64,000 bases of DNA from Bacteroidota bacterium (GCA_023437305.1 JAEZGN010000009.1:186001-250000); one strand, 5' to 3'. Numbered from the stretch's first letter, positions 26,943 to 36,271 are shown. Numbers and translations: made by a program. The notes: generated from the letters alone by a model not told the origin.

Positions 26943-27884
26943 ATGAGATTGACACCAAAACAAGAGGGGAACATTATAATGTTCATTGTGATTTGCGTAT
27001 TTGCAATCAATATCCCTGTCAACAAATATGTATATTCTCACGGATACCTTTCTTCGTTTGGCATGACACTTATGCGTATGTCATTTGGTGCTCTTGCTTT
27101 TTGGTTTACTTCTTTATTCACTCCGAAAGAAAAAGTAGAGAAGAAAGATATGCTGACTCTGTTTGTCGGTGGGCTTTTCGGTATGGTACTCAATCAGGGG
27201 CTTTTTGCTTATGGTCTCAGCCGTACGTCTACTATCGATGCATCTATAATAACTACCGCAGGACCCTTGTTTGCTATGATTATAGCAGCCATTGTACTAA
27301 AGGAACCTGTAACGGCAAAGAAAGTAGGAGGTGTGGTTATTGGTGCTGCCGGTGCTATATTTTTGGTCTATACGAGCCATTTGGGGCATCCCGGACAGGA
27401 AGCGGATATGATCGGAAACTTGTCGGTGGCGAGTGCTTCTTTTTCGTATGCCTTCTATCTGGTTATAACACGTCCGTTGTCAACCAAATATTCGCCTATA
27501 ACATTGATGAAGTGGATGTTCCTTTATTCAGCCATTATTTTATCACCAATCTTTTATAAAGAAATAACAGAGGCTCCGTTATTTACCCAAAAGGATATGT
27601 TACCCTATCTGCTTGTAGGGTTTACGCTCGTGGGTGCTACATTCTTCACTTATATGATGATTCCATTGGCTCAACGGCGAATAAGACCGACCACGATAGC
27701 GATGTACAATAATTTACAACCTCTTATCGCTTCTTTTATTGCAATATCGGTAGGGATGGATAAATTTACAATAGATAAACTGATTGCAGGTATCCTTATT
27801 TTTGTGGGTGTGTATCTGGTAACAGCAAGTAAATCGAAGGCAGACTTGGATAAAGAAGTAGCTGAGGTTGAAAATAAAGTGTAA
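26943..27884 (+). CDS. EamA-type drug/metabolite transporter
   Basis: The 313-residue protein has ten hydrophobic segments in two homologous halves, the pattern of the EamA family. The first half has VNKYVYSHGYLSSFGMTLMRMSFGALAFW and LSRTSTIDASIITTAGPLFAMIIAAIVLKEPV. The second has the related TIAMYNNLQPLIASFIAISVG and ILIFVGVYLVTAS. Substrates of such exporters vary (amino acids, purines, drugs) and cannot be inferred here. The C-terminus is a short charged tail. Confidence 0.88.
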   Translation: MRLTPKQEGNIIMFIVICVFAINIPVNKYVYSHGYLSSFGMTLMRMSFGALAFWFTSLFTPKEKVEKKDMLTLFVGGLFGMVLNQGLFAYGLSRTSTIDASIITTAGPLFAMIIAAIVLKEPVTAKKVGGVVIGAAGAIFLVYTSHLGHPGQEADMIGNLSVASASFSYAFYLVITRPLSTKYSPITLMKWMFLYSAIILSPIFYKEITEAPLFTQKDMLPYLLVGFTLVGATFFTYMMIPLAQRRIRPTTIAMYNNLQPLIASFIAISVGMDKFTIDKLIAGILIFVGVYLVTASKSKADLDKEVAEVENKV

Positions 27885-27912
27885 ATTTGTAGATTAATAT
27901 TATTTGAATGTG

Positions 27913-28422
27913 ATGAAGAAGATAAGAATCATATTACTATTTATACTTTTGCCTTTGGCCTGTTCTGCTCAATTTTTAGGAGTAGGTGTTCAGTATGCCG
28001 ATGCCAAAGGAAAAGGTAATGACTTTCAGTTTGCTGCCAACGCCTCTTTTCCGGTATGGCATAAAAAGAATCCTTTCAATTCTTTTATATCCAGTGGTAT
28101 AGATTACACGGGAGGTAGTTCGCCTGTTGCGGGGCTAAACCTGAAGCCTATACAGCTTACTAGCTTTATCAGTGAATCGTTATTCAATAAAAATAAAGTT
28201 ACTATTCTTGTGGGATGCGATGCAGGTTATTTATTTAACTTCAGGCATGGTAAAGACGGAATTGTGATCACGCCCAATGTATATATAGATTATAAATTCT
28301 TTTTTGCAAAAGCGGGGTATGACTTTAACGTAACAGGAAACGAACAGCAGTTCTTTGTTCGTGCCGGATTTTGTTTCGGTATGGGATCTCTCAAGTCCTT
28401 TGTGAAAACCGAAATATGGTAA
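27913..28422 (+). CDS. Small outer-membrane-barrel-like secreted protein, copy 1
   Basis: The 169-residue product starts MKKIRIILLFILLPLACSAQ, a signal peptide ending in SAQ. The mature part alternates hydrophobic residues with glycines (FLGVGVQYADAKGKGNDFQFAANASFPVW, ITPNVYIDYKFFFAKAGYDFNV, QQFFVRAGFCFGMGSLKSF), like a small beta-barrel. The next gene encodes a clear paralogue with the same order of segments (SGLNIKPASFFVITNNYSPF corresponds to AGLNLKPIQLTSFISESLF). A TTG nine bases upstream also opens the frame, but ATG at 27913 heads the signal peptide. Function is unknown. Confidence 0.72.
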   Translation: MKKIRIILLFILLPLACSAQFLGVGVQYADAKGKGNDFQFAANASFPVWHKKNPFNSFISSGIDYTGGSSPVAGLNLKPIQLTSFISESLFNKNKVTILVGCDAGYLFNFRHGKDGIVITPNVYIDYKFFFAKAGYDFNVTGNEQQFFVRAGFCFGMGSLKSFVKTEIW

Positions 28423-28464
28423 TATTCGGATAAGAATCATATTTTTAGTATCTGTAAATATAGT

Positions 28465-28950
28465 ATGATGAGGAAAGTCTTTTTTGTCTTTTTTATGCTG
28501 ATGCCTGTCATAGGGTTCGCCCAATATCTAGGTATTGGCACTCAGTTTGCACAAAAGGATAGATTGCAACTTTCTGTAAATAGCTATATTCCTCAGTTTG
28601 TACTGAATGATAAATCCGCACCCTTCATATTCGGAATAGGCGGAGGTACAGATTATATTTCTCCTGCTTCGTCATCGGTTTCTGGTTTAAATATAAAGCC
28701 TGCTTCATTCTTTGTTATTACAAACAATTATTCTCCATTTACAGCCGCCGTGAAGTTTGATGCGGGTTATAATTTTGGCTTCGGACGTGGTAATGGTATC
28801 GTCTTATCGCCTAATCTGTATTTTGACGCTTACATGTGTTATGTTTCGGCAGGTTACGACTACAATACGTTTAATGGCAGAGGTCAATTCTATGTTCGCA
28901 TTGGAGCTGGGCTGACCTTGGGGCTCTTGAAGTCTTTGATTAATAGGTGA
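28465..28950 (+). CDS. Small outer-membrane-barrel-like secreted protein, copy 2
   Basis: The 161-residue product starts MMRKVFFVFFMLMPVIGFAQ, a signal peptide with cleavage after FAQ. It shares with the preceding gene the pattern YLGIGTQFAQ (copy 1 FLGVGVQYAD), GLNIKPASFF, the aromatic/Gly strand GIVLSPNLYFDAYMCYVSAGYDYN, and the C-terminal FYVRIGAGLTLGLLKSL (copy 1 FFVRAGFCFGMGSLKSF). The two probably arose by tandem duplication and have since diverged. Strand-like periodicity suggests an eight-stranded barrel or a soluble beta-rich protein. I do not recognise the family. Confidence 0.72.
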   Translation: MMRKVFFVFFMLMPVIGFAQYLGIGTQFAQKDRLQLSVNSYIPQFVLNDKSAPFIFGIGGGTDYISPASSSVSGLNIKPASFFVITNNYSPFTAAVKFDAGYNFGFGRGNGIVLSPNLYFDAYMCYVSAGYDYNTFNGRGQFYVRIGAGLTLGLLKSLINR

Positions 28951-29060
28951 TATGCAAGAATGTCATCGATTGATAACTTCTAATAGATAACTCTAAACTT
29001 ACAACTATTTTTACTAATTTTGCAGATTATTTTATCTCGCATTAATTATCCTTTCAAAGA

Positions 29061-30137
29061 ATGAAAATTGCAGCGTTGGTATCGGGAGGCGTAGATAGCT
29101 CTGTGGTTGTACATCAACTTAAAGAACAAGGCTACGATCCTACGATATTTTATATACGAATAGGTATGGAGGACGAACAAGGTTATATCGATTGTCCTGC
29201 AGAAGAAGATATAGAAATTACAACATATATTGCCAAAAAATATGGTTGTAAGATGGAAGTGGTATCATTACATGAAGAGTATTGGGAAAATGTAGTGAGC
29301 TATACAATAGATGCGGTTAAGCGTGGTCTTACACCTAATCCTGACATGATGTGTAACAAGCTGATCAAATTTGGCTGTTTCGAACAAAAATGGGGACACG
29401 AGTTTGACAAAATAGCGACAGGACACTATGCTACAACTACAGAAATAAATGGCAAAACGTGGCTCTCGACAGCTAAAGATCATGTTAAAGATCAGACCTA
29501 TTTTCTCGGGCAAATAGATTACCTACAGGTTTCTAAGCTCATGTTTCCGATAGGAAACCTGCTTAAGAGCGAAGTGAGGGCTATTGCTGCACAGGCCGGA
29601 TTGCCATCGGCTCAACGTAAGGATAGCCAAGGTATTTGTTTTTTGGGTAAGATTAATTATAACGATTTTATTCGTCGATATCTGGGTGAGCGCAAAGGTA
29701 AGATTGTAGAGCTGGAAACAGGCAAAATCTTAGGTAAGCATGATGGCTATTGGTATCATACCATAGGGCAACGCAAAGGCTTAGGATTGAGTGGCGGACC
29801 TTGGTTTGTAATCAAGAAAGATACCAAACGAAATATTGTGTATGTTTCTAACGGATATGACCCTGAAACCCAATATGGGAAAGTGGTAAATCTGGCAGGG
29901 TTCTCTTTTATCACCGAAGATATTTGGGGCAACTTTGAAGGCTCTAAGGATATAACATTCAAGATACGTCATACTCCTGAATTTACCAGAGGCAGAATTG
30001 AAAAAATAGGGGACTTGTACCGTATATACTCCGATGATAAAGTGCAAGGTATTGCCTCCGGGCAGTTTGGCGTGGTGTACGACAGCGACTCTAAACTGTG
30101 TATTGGTAGCGGTATGATTGCAAACGATGAAGATTAA
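29061..30137 (+). CDS. mnmA: tRNA-specific 2-thiouridylase
   Basis: The 358-residue enzyme places sulfur on U34 of certain tRNAs. The PP-loop SGGVDSS lies at about 8-14. The two catalytic cysteines are Cys98 in MMCNKLIKF and Cys193 in GICFLGKI, as in known MnmA. Further family segments are GHYATT, KDQTYFLGQI and YWYHTIGQRKGLGLSGGPWFV. Length and order match MnmA. A TAATTTTG -7 element is at 29015-29022, about 39 bases before the start; no matching -33 element is seen. Confidence 0.95.
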   Translation: MKIAALVSGGVDSSVVVHQLKEQGYDPTIFYIRIGMEDEQGYIDCPAEEDIEITTYIAKKYGCKMEVVSLHEEYWENVVSYTIDAVKRGLTPNPDMMCNKLIKFGCFEQKWGHEFDKIATGHYATTTEINGKTWLSTAKDHVKDQTYFLGQIDYLQVSKLMFPIGNLLKSEVRAIAAQAGLPSAQRKDSQGICFLGKINYNDFIRRYLGERKGKIVELETGKILGKHDGYWYHTIGQRKGLGLSGGPWFVIKKDTKRNIVYVSNGYDPETQYGKVVNLAGFSFITEDIWGNFEGSKDITFKIRHTPEFTRGRIEKIGDLYRIYSDDKVQGIASGQFGVVYDSDSKLCIGSGMIANDED

Positions 30138-30218
30138 ATATTTTTTCATATAGTGGCAATGTAGATTTTATTTGTAAAACTGCCACCTGACACAATTCAC
30201 AACATAATTCTTTCTACC

Positions 30219-30854
30219 ATGTTCTTTTTTGCTGATTTGAAACACATAGAGGTTGTCGATATAATTGAAGTATTGGGTACAATAGCATTTGCCATCAGTG
30301 GTATTCGTTTGGCTTCGGCGAAGCGTTTCGATTGGTTTGGCGCTATTGTAATCGGCTTTGTGACCGCTACCGGAGGAGGAACACTTCGTGATCTTCTTCT
30401 CGATGTTCCCGTATTTTGGATGCAGGCGAGCCGTTATATATGGTGTACGCTTTTTGCTTTTATCATAGTTCTTGGTTTTCGTAAATATCTGGTTCATCTC
30501 AATAATACGATTTTTTGGTTTGACTGCATTGGTCTCGGGCTGTTTGTTGTTGTAGGATACGAAAAAGCTTTGGTGCTTGGTTATCCGATATGGGTATGTG
30601 TATCTATGGCTACGATAACCGGTATAGTAGGGGGGATAATACGAGATATTCTTATCAATGAAGTTCCCATAGTATTTACTCAGGAACTATATGCGGTTGC
30701 TTGTATTTTGGGTGGAATATTGTTTAGCATTCTTTATTATTTCGATATCCAGTTGTTAGTGATAGAAGTTTCTACAGCCGTATTTGTAGTGGTGATTCGA
30801 TTTTTTGCTACCAGATATCATATCAAATTACCAATACTGAAAGGAGAGGATTAA
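30219..30854 (+). CDS. TRIC/YicG-family (UPF0126) membrane protein
   Basis: The 211-residue protein contains two UPF0126 repeats. Each begins with a helix and has a conserved glycine turn: the first half carries FAISGIRLA and TATGGGTLRDLLLD, the second VGYEKALVL and TGIVGGIIRDILIN. The doubled GGxxRD pattern identifies the family of bacterial trimeric cation channels related to eukaryotic TRIC. About seven hydrophobic helices are expected. Its physiological role in bacteria is unclear. It lies 81 bases after mnmA. Confidence 0.88.
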   Translation: MFFFADLKHIEVVDIIEVLGTIAFAISGIRLASAKRFDWFGAIVIGFVTATGGGTLRDLLLDVPVFWMQASRYIWCTLFAFIIVLGFRKYLVHLNNTIFWFDCIGLGLFVVVGYEKALVLGYPIWVCVSMATITGIVGGIIRDILINEVPIVFTQELYAVACILGGILFSILYYFDIQLLVIEVSTAVFVVVIRFFATRYHIKLPILKGED

Positions 30855-31017
30855 GTGGGAAATAATTTATTTATACCCTGCTGATATATATCTGAAATGA
30901 TATTCATATACTTTTGAGATGAATATTCTTCATTCATCAAAATTTAAGAGGTTTGTTCGATAATTTTTATACTTTTGCATAGCAAAAAACAAGATAATAA
31001 CGATTATATAAATATTT

Positions 31018-31743
31018 ATGGGAAGAGCGTTTGAATACCGCAAAGCGACAAAGCTGAAACGCTGGGGGAATATGGCCCGCGTATTTACTAAGTTGGGAAG
31101 ACAAATTACTATAGCTGTGAAAGAAGGCGGTCCCGAACCGGATACCAATCCTCGTCTTCGTGTATTGATACAGCAGGCAAAAAAAGAAAATATGCCTAAA
31201 GAGAACGTAGAACGTGCCATCAAGAAAGCTACATCCAAGGATGAGGCTGACTATAAGGAGGTGGTATATGAAGGATACGGACCTTTTGGTATTGCTATAG
31301 TAGTAGAAACTGCGACAGACAATCCTACCCGTACGGTGGCTAATGTACGTAGCTATTTCAATAAGCATAACGGATCTCTTGGTACATCGGGTAGTCTTGA
31401 GTTTCTGTTCGACCATAAATGTGTATTTAAGATTGCACCCAAAGAAGGAGTTTCGCTCGAAGATCTGGAACTCGAATTGATTGACTACGGTGTGGATGAG
31501 TTAGAACACGATGAAGATGATATTATCCTTTATGGTGAATTCAAATCTTACTCTGAAATACAAAAATATCTTGAAGAAAACGGCTATGAAATTCATAGTG
31601 CCGAGTTTGAACGCATCCCGAACGATCTGAAAGAACTAACAAAAGAGCAACAGGAGCAGATCCAAAAGTTACTGGATAAATTTGAGGACGATGATGATGT
31701 TCAGAATGTTTTCCATAATATGAAAGAAGACTTCGAAGAATAA
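31018..31743 (+). CDS. YebC/PmpR family translation or transcription factor
   Basis: The 241-residue protein begins MGRAFEYRKATKLKRWGNMARVFTKLGRQITIAVKEGG, a variant of the YebC opening, then NPRLRVLIQQAKKENMPKENVERAIKKATSK and YEGYGPFGIAIVVETATDN, family-defining segments. The rest includes FNKHNGSLGTSGSLEFLFDHKCVF and the C-terminal LDKFEDDDDVQNVFHNM. YebC proteins have been described as DNA-binding regulators and more recently as helpers for translation of proline-rich stretches. A TACTTTTG -7 element at 30970-30977 lies about 40 bases upstream. Confidence 0.92.
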   Translation: MGRAFEYRKATKLKRWGNMARVFTKLGRQITIAVKEGGPEPDTNPRLRVLIQQAKKENMPKENVERAIKKATSKDEADYKEVVYEGYGPFGIAIVVETATDNPTRTVANVRSYFNKHNGSLGTSGSLEFLFDHKCVFKIAPKEGVSLEDLELELIDYGVDELEHDEDDIILYGEFKSYSEIQKYLEENGYEIHSAEFERIPNDLKELTKEQQEQIQKLLDKFEDDDDVQNVFHNMKEDFEE

Positions 31744-31763
31744 GCAATAAATATATTAAAATA

Positions 31764-31797
31764 AAAAAGCTGCAAAATTAAGATTTTGCAGCTTTTT
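31764..31797. terminator. Bidirectional terminator
   Basis: A perfect 14-bp stem, AAAAAGCTGCAAAA / TTTTGCAGCTTTTT, sits between two convergent genes (stops at 31743 and 31803). T-tracts on both strands support termination in both directions. Confidence 0.9.
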
Positions 31798-31802
31798 CTA
31801 TT

Positions 31803-32906
31803 TTAGTAAGGCTTACGATAAAAGTCAAGCACCGAATGGGTATAAACACAATAGTCTATAGGGAATTTTCGTTGGAAAATCGTAGGGTTTTTAGCTCCTA
31901 TTGGCACAAGCATTATATCCGATTTGCCATTTATTTTGATTTTATCCTCTTTAGGTATATTTTCTCTATTGTCAAATTTGTAAGAGAAATAGTATAGATA
32001 TGGATATATCCATGCTGTATATTGATTAGGGTCGAGTTCCTTGTCATCAGATAGTATTTGTATGTCTTTTTTTTCTGTTATAGCCTTTTGTAGTTCTACA
32101 GCATTCAACGGTATATTATTCAAACTACAGATAGCATCCCATTGAGGGTCTACCATTACCCACTTATTGAGGTCATTTAAGAAGACTTCCATTACCACAT
32201 GACCTGCTCCGGTCGGGGTTGTTTCTACTCCTTTTGTTTTTAGTGCTAATGTGCGGGATGGAAGCTCTATGGCATTCAGACAGGCTGTTGTTACTATCCC
32301 GTATTCTACACAACGGAATTGTTGACCTTTCTTTACTTCTTCCAGAATATATAACGCGTCATTTTGTTTAGGAGTATTGTATCCATCATGTTTCCAGAGC
32401 TTATGTACCCATGACGATATATTTCGCACTTTTTCTAAATCTGTTTTACCTTTAGCTGCAATGCTATCTATTGGATACTCTTTTTTCAATCGTTCCAGAT
32501 ATGGATTACTCATTCCACTTTCATAGATGAATTTGAGTTCACTATTTTTTTCTATTGTATCAAAAGTTATTTCGTCGGGTTCAATACCGTTTTGAATAAT
32601 TATGACCAAAGGCTTCATTCCGGTTTTTTCTATATTAAATGTGAAGTTGCTATTTGCCGGAATACGAGCTTTTACACTGTCAGTATCTGTATAAAGAGAA
32701 AAATCAAGCGGGTTAACATTGATCGGAACTTTGAGTGTATCGCTTCTTTGATCCGAAAATGGCATGGCTTCATTTGAGGTTGATCCATTTACAATAATTT
32801 TTACTGTTTCAGAGTTTGCCCTTATGGTAGTACTACCGTTTGACTGGGCATATAAACAGTATGCTGCCATGATCATAAAGCAAATAAATAATGCAATTCT
32901 TTTCAT
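31803..32906 (-). CDS. Secreted transglutaminase-fold protein
   Basis: The 367-residue product starts with signal peptide MKRIALFICFMIMAAYCLYAQ. The N-terminal 120 residues look beta-rich. The transglutaminase core follows with the Cys-His-Asp triad: GQQFRCVEYG (Cys, near residue 200), AGHVVMEVFL (His, near 238) and VMVDPQWDAI (Asp, near 252). This is the arrangement of the transglutaminase/protease-like superfamily, whose bacterial secreted members often are peptidases. A substrate is unknown. It converges with the YebC gene and is not linked to neighbours by strand. Confidence 0.82.
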   Translation of the reverse strand: MKRIALFICFMIMAAYCLYAQSNGSTTIRANSETVKIIVNGSTSNEAMPFSDQRSDTLKVPINVNPLDFSLYTDTDSVKARIPANSNFTFNIEKTGMKPLVIIIQNGIEPDEITFDTIEKNSELKFIYESGMSNPYLERLKKEYPIDSIAAKGKTDLEKVRNISSWVHKLWKHDGYNTPKQNDALYILEEVKKGQQFRCVEYGIVTTACLNAIELPSRTLALKTKGVETTPTGAGHVVMEVFLNDLNKWVMVDPQWDAICSLNNIPLNAVELQKAITEKKDIQILSDDKELDPNQYTAWIYPYLYYFSYKFDNRENIPKEDKIKINGKSDIMLVPIGAKNPTIFQRKFPIDYCVYTHSVLDFYRKPY

Positions 32907-33181
32907 AATTTTATTAATTGTGTTTCAGATATGACGAAGATGGGGTGTAAATAGTTACAAATTATATCGGGTATTTTCGTTTAAATTATTTTTTGCCGAA
33001 AGGAGGAGATGGATATTATATAACTGTCGCTATCCGTTTCACTTCTCTTTTTCTCAATATATTCGTTTTTGATTTATTTGTTTGTAGTGACAAATGGGTG
33101 CCCCGAATTTATTTTAATGGGGGGATTTTATTTTTACTTTTCTATCTTTGCATACTATTATTTTAAATTAAAAAATAAATT

Positions 33182-34408
33182 ATGTCATTATATCTGAGTA
33201 TCATATTACTGATTGTTATTCTGGATTTTTTATGGACACAATACCTAGCTTACCGTAACAGGACGCGTATGAGTCCCGAAATTCCTTCGCAGCTTGAAGG
33301 AATTTATGATAAAGAAGAATATATAAAGCAGCAGGCATATCAGAAAGTAAATAGTCGGTTTAGTCTTTATACGAGTTTATTTTCTTTTGTGATATTACTA
33401 TTTGTCTTATGTCTGGGTCTTTTTGGCTGGTTGGATGAATTGCTCCGTCAGTATATCAGCAATGAGATATTCTTATCCCTTGCTTTCTTTGGTATTGTCT
33501 ATTTACTCAATGAAATCATAAGCCTCCCGTTTGCCTATTATAGTACTTTTGTAATAGAAGAACGATTTGGATTCAATAAATCTACTACAAAAATATTTTG
33601 GCTCGATCAACTTAAAGGCCTTTTGCTGGCTGCTCTTTTAGGTGGGGCTGTTCTCTCTCTTATAATTTGGCTTTACGATACTTTGGGCGTTAATGCGTGG
33701 CTTTATGCTTGGGGTGCTGTTACTGTATTTTCGTTGTTTATGACCTTATTTTATTCCAATATAATTGTGCCATTGTTTAATAAGCAAACTCCTCTGGAAG
33801 AAGGAGAGTTGCGTGATGCAATTGAAGCTTTTGCTCAAAAGGCCGGGTTTGCAATTAATAATATCTATGTAATGGATGCATCGAAGCGGTCGACCAAGGC
33901 CAATGCTTACTTTACAGGATTTGGAGCAAAGAAACGTATTGTTTTGTTTGATACGTTGATCAATGATCTTGATAAAGACGAGATTGTAGCTGTACTGGCT
34001 CATGAGATAGGGCATTACAAGAAAAAGCATACACTGCAAGGTATGTTTATCTCTATTTGTTATACAGGGATTATGTTGTTTTTACTGTCGTTACTTCTCG
34101 ACAATAAAGATATTGCAGTAGCCTTGGGTGGACAGTCGGCATCGTTTCATTTAGGGTTAATAGCTTTTTCTATTTTCTTTACTCCGGTTTCTTTTGTTAT
34201 CAATATGCTTTCTAGTATTCATAGCCGTAAAAATGAGTATCAAGCGGATAGTTACGCCGCTGGCTTTGGGTTGGCTGATTCACTCATTAGCGGGCTAAAG
34301 AAATTGTCGGTCAAATCATTAAGCAACCTGAATCCAGATTCGTTATATGTGTTTTTTAATTATTCGCATCCTACATTATTGCAGCGTATAAAAGCAATCA
34401 AAAAATAA
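33182..34408 (+). CDS. Ste24-type M48 metallopeptidase
   Basis: The 408-residue membrane protease has about six hydrophobic helices, including an N-terminal cluster, and the zinc motif HEIGH at about residues 274-278 (LAHEIGHYKKKH). A later Glu in KNEYQADSYAAGFG supplies the third ligand. NAYFTGFGAKKRIVLFDTLI is a conserved segment of the CAAX-prenyl-protease 1 (Ste24) family. Bacterial members are membrane quality-control proteases, since prenylation is absent; its substrates are unknown. A TATCTTTG -7 element lies at 33143-33150, 31 bases before the start codon. Confidence 0.92.
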   Translation: MSLYLSIILLIVILDFLWTQYLAYRNRTRMSPEIPSQLEGIYDKEEYIKQQAYQKVNSRFSLYTSLFSFVILLFVLCLGLFGWLDELLRQYISNEIFLSLAFFGIVYLLNEIISLPFAYYSTFVIEERFGFNKSTTKIFWLDQLKGLLLAALLGGAVLSLIIWLYDTLGVNAWLYAWGAVTVFSLFMTLFYSNIIVPLFNKQTPLEEGELRDAIEAFAQKAGFAINNIYVMDASKRSTKANAYFTGFGAKKRIVLFDTLINDLDKDEIVAVLAHEIGHYKKKHTLQGMFISICYTGIMLFLLSLLLDNKDIAVALGGQSASFHLGLIAFSIFFTPVSFVINMLSSIHSRKNEYQADSYAAGFGLADSLISGLKKLSVKSLSNLNPDSLYVFFNYSHPTLLQRIKAIKK

Positions 34409-34482
34409 GAATATTATTTAAACCTTTATTATCGGCTTAGGTCTTATAATTATACACAATGTTGTACTTAATATAATACACT

Positions 34483-35277
34483 ATGAAACGCATATATATA
34501 ATTCTTGTTTCTGCTTTTATAAGTATAAGCCTTTATTCTCAATCGGTTAGAGATAGGGGAGTAAGGAAAGATTTCTCGATGGATAAATACCAGAGTAATA
34601 TAAGCAGAGATATTTTTGGTTATTTGCAATACGAAAATAGCAGAGGCGAAAGAGCTTCGCTAAAAAAGGATGTTTTCGACAACTGGATATATAGTGACAA
34701 TAGAAATAATGAGGTAAAATACTCTAAAGAATATTGGAATTCTATACTTCAAGATTTTCACCAAAATGATAAAAGAATCTTTCTATGGTTGATAGAAATG
34801 TATGCCGATCAGTCAAACTATAAAGAGGAATACAAAGTCGATATTTTCGGTTATCAGCAATACGAAAACAACAAAGGGAAGAGAGCCTCTCTCAAAAAGG
34901 ATATTTTTGATGCATGGGTATACAGCGATAGTAGGAATAATGAAATAAAATATTCAAAAGAATATCGCGAAGATATGCTTTGTTACTCTTATTACGATGA
35001 TATGGACGCTTTCTTTCGGCTCAAAGATATGTGCGAAAACCTGTCAAATTACAAAGAAGAATACAAAATAGATATTTTCGGTTATCAGCAATATCAAAAC
35101 AATCAGGGAGAAAAAGCATCATTGAAGAAAGATATTTTTGACAGAATGGTTTATGAAGATAATAAAGGAACGAAAATAGAACTTGATGAAAGAGACTGGT
35201 CTAGATTATTGAGAAAATATCATTCGGATAAAGAAGTATTCATGATGTTTATTCAGCGTTATTTATTTGATAACTGA
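34483..35277 (+). CDS. Secreted protein of three 77-residue repeats, family unknown
   Basis: The 264-residue product has a signal peptide (MKRIYIILVSAFISISLYSQ). After a basic linker come three repeats starting at residues 43, 120 and 197, spaced exactly 77 apart. Each begins DIFGYxQYxN, then RASLKKDxFDxxVY, then SDxRNNExKYSKEY, then helix-like sequence. The first 40 residues of each repeat look like two related 20-residue units, DIFGYQQYENNKGKRASLKK and DIFDAWVYSDSRNNEIKYSK, each suggestive of a beta-hairpin with an Asn/Gly turn. The third repeat is shorter and more divergent at its end. I recognise no family. It is 75 bases after the protease gene. Confidence 0.78.
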   Translation: MKRIYIILVSAFISISLYSQSVRDRGVRKDFSMDKYQSNISRDIFGYLQYENSRGERASLKKDVFDNWIYSDNRNNEVKYSKEYWNSILQDFHQNDKRIFLWLIEMYADQSNYKEEYKVDIFGYQQYENNKGKRASLKKDIFDAWVYSDSRNNEIKYSKEYREDMLCYSYYDDMDAFFRLKDMCENLSNYKEEYKIDIFGYQQYQNNQGEKASLKKDIFDRMVYEDNKGTKIELDERDWSRLLRKYHSDKEVFMMFIQRYLFDN

Positions 35278-35346
35278 TTTATGGAATTTCACTGTCTTTT
35301 TTCTCTATTAATATCGGAACGATATTAAAAACTTAATGATGATGCC

Positions 35347-36117
35347 ATGAGAAAAAGAATATTTTTTCTAATCAGCTTCTTTCTGTTCACTTTTTTATTG
35401 TTTGCTCAGGAAGTACAAACTATACATGTAATGGTGGCCCTTTGTGATAATACATATCAGGGAATAGTAAAAGTTCCGAAGCGAATAGGTAACGGGCAAG
35501 ATCCTGATAATAATTTATATTGGGGCTGCGGATATGGCGTTCGCACATACTTTAAGAAGAGCCCTGATTGGAAGGAAGTAAGACGTTATAAAAACGTCGA
35601 TGATATCTGTCTGGAACGGATTGTTTTCAAGCATAAGACAAAAAACTACTATCTTGTCGCAGATGCTTATGACGGAAGATATATAAGTGATTGTACCATC
35701 GATTTTCTTAAGGCTTGTGCCGGTAGTAAGAAAAACACAATTAAGCTTGATGATAATACAATTTTGGGCTTGTATGGCGATGCTAAGTTGGTGACGTACA
35801 TCGGTCATAACGGATTGATGGACTTTTCGCTGCCTAATACATATCAAAATACAGACGGGAAAAAGCGGGATACAATTATTCTAGCCTGCTATAGTAAACG
35901 ATATTTTACACCTTACTTACAATCAGCCAAAGCCGAACCTTTACTATGGTCAACTCATCTGATGAGTCCTGAAGCATATACGTTGCATGATGCTATAGCT
36001 GTATATATAAACGGAGGTACAGCAGCTTCTGTTCGTGAGGCTGCAGCTCTGGCTTACAATAAATATCAGAAGTGCGGGATGAAAGGTGCACGAGGATTAT
36101 TAGTTACAGGGTTTTAG
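35347..36117 (+). CDS. Secreted protein of unknown family with a possible His/Cys dyad
   Basis: The 256-residue product has a signal peptide (MRKRIFFLISFFLFTFLLFAQ). Notable segments are CDNTYQGIVKVPKRIGNGQDPDNNLYWGCGYGV, then KLVTYIGHNGLMDF with His154 after a hydrophobic strand, and DTIILACYSKRYF with Cys181 after another. A His-x-Gly followed by a strand-Ala-Cys is the layout of clan CD cysteine peptidases (caspase/gingipain-type), although the 27-residue gap is short and the motif is GHNG, not GHG. The C-terminal YTLHDAIAVYINGG would follow in such a fold. This is only a pattern; the assignment is not established. It lies 69 bases after the repeat protein on the same strand. Confidence 0.7.
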   Translation: MRKRIFFLISFFLFTFLLFAQEVQTIHVMVALCDNTYQGIVKVPKRIGNGQDPDNNLYWGCGYGVRTYFKKSPDWKEVRRYKNVDDICLERIVFKHKTKNYYLVADAYDGRYISDCTIDFLKACAGSKKNTIKLDDNTILGLYGDAKLVTYIGHNGLMDFSLPNTYQNTDGKKRDTIILACYSKRYFTPYLQSAKAEPLLWSTHLMSPEAYTLHDAIAVYINGGTAASVREAAALAYNKYQKCGMKGARGLLVTGF

Positions 36118-36196
36118 ATATATATCTGATGTATAGTTCATTTGTGAACGTTATGTAAATTATCTAATCTGTGGTATTTCATTTCTGAAGTATTTA

Positions 36197-36226
36197 TTGC
36201 CGAAATAAGCTTTTATAGTACATTTG
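36197..36226 (+). promoter_or_regulatory. Promoter of cinA
   Basis: TTG at 36197-36199, 19 bases, then TACATTTG at 36219-36226 match the Bacteroidota consensus, 46 bases before the start codon. Confidence 0.7.
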
Positions 36227-36271
36227 CATCTGTCAAATTGAAAATAAAAGTTTGTAAAATTTCAGATAGAA

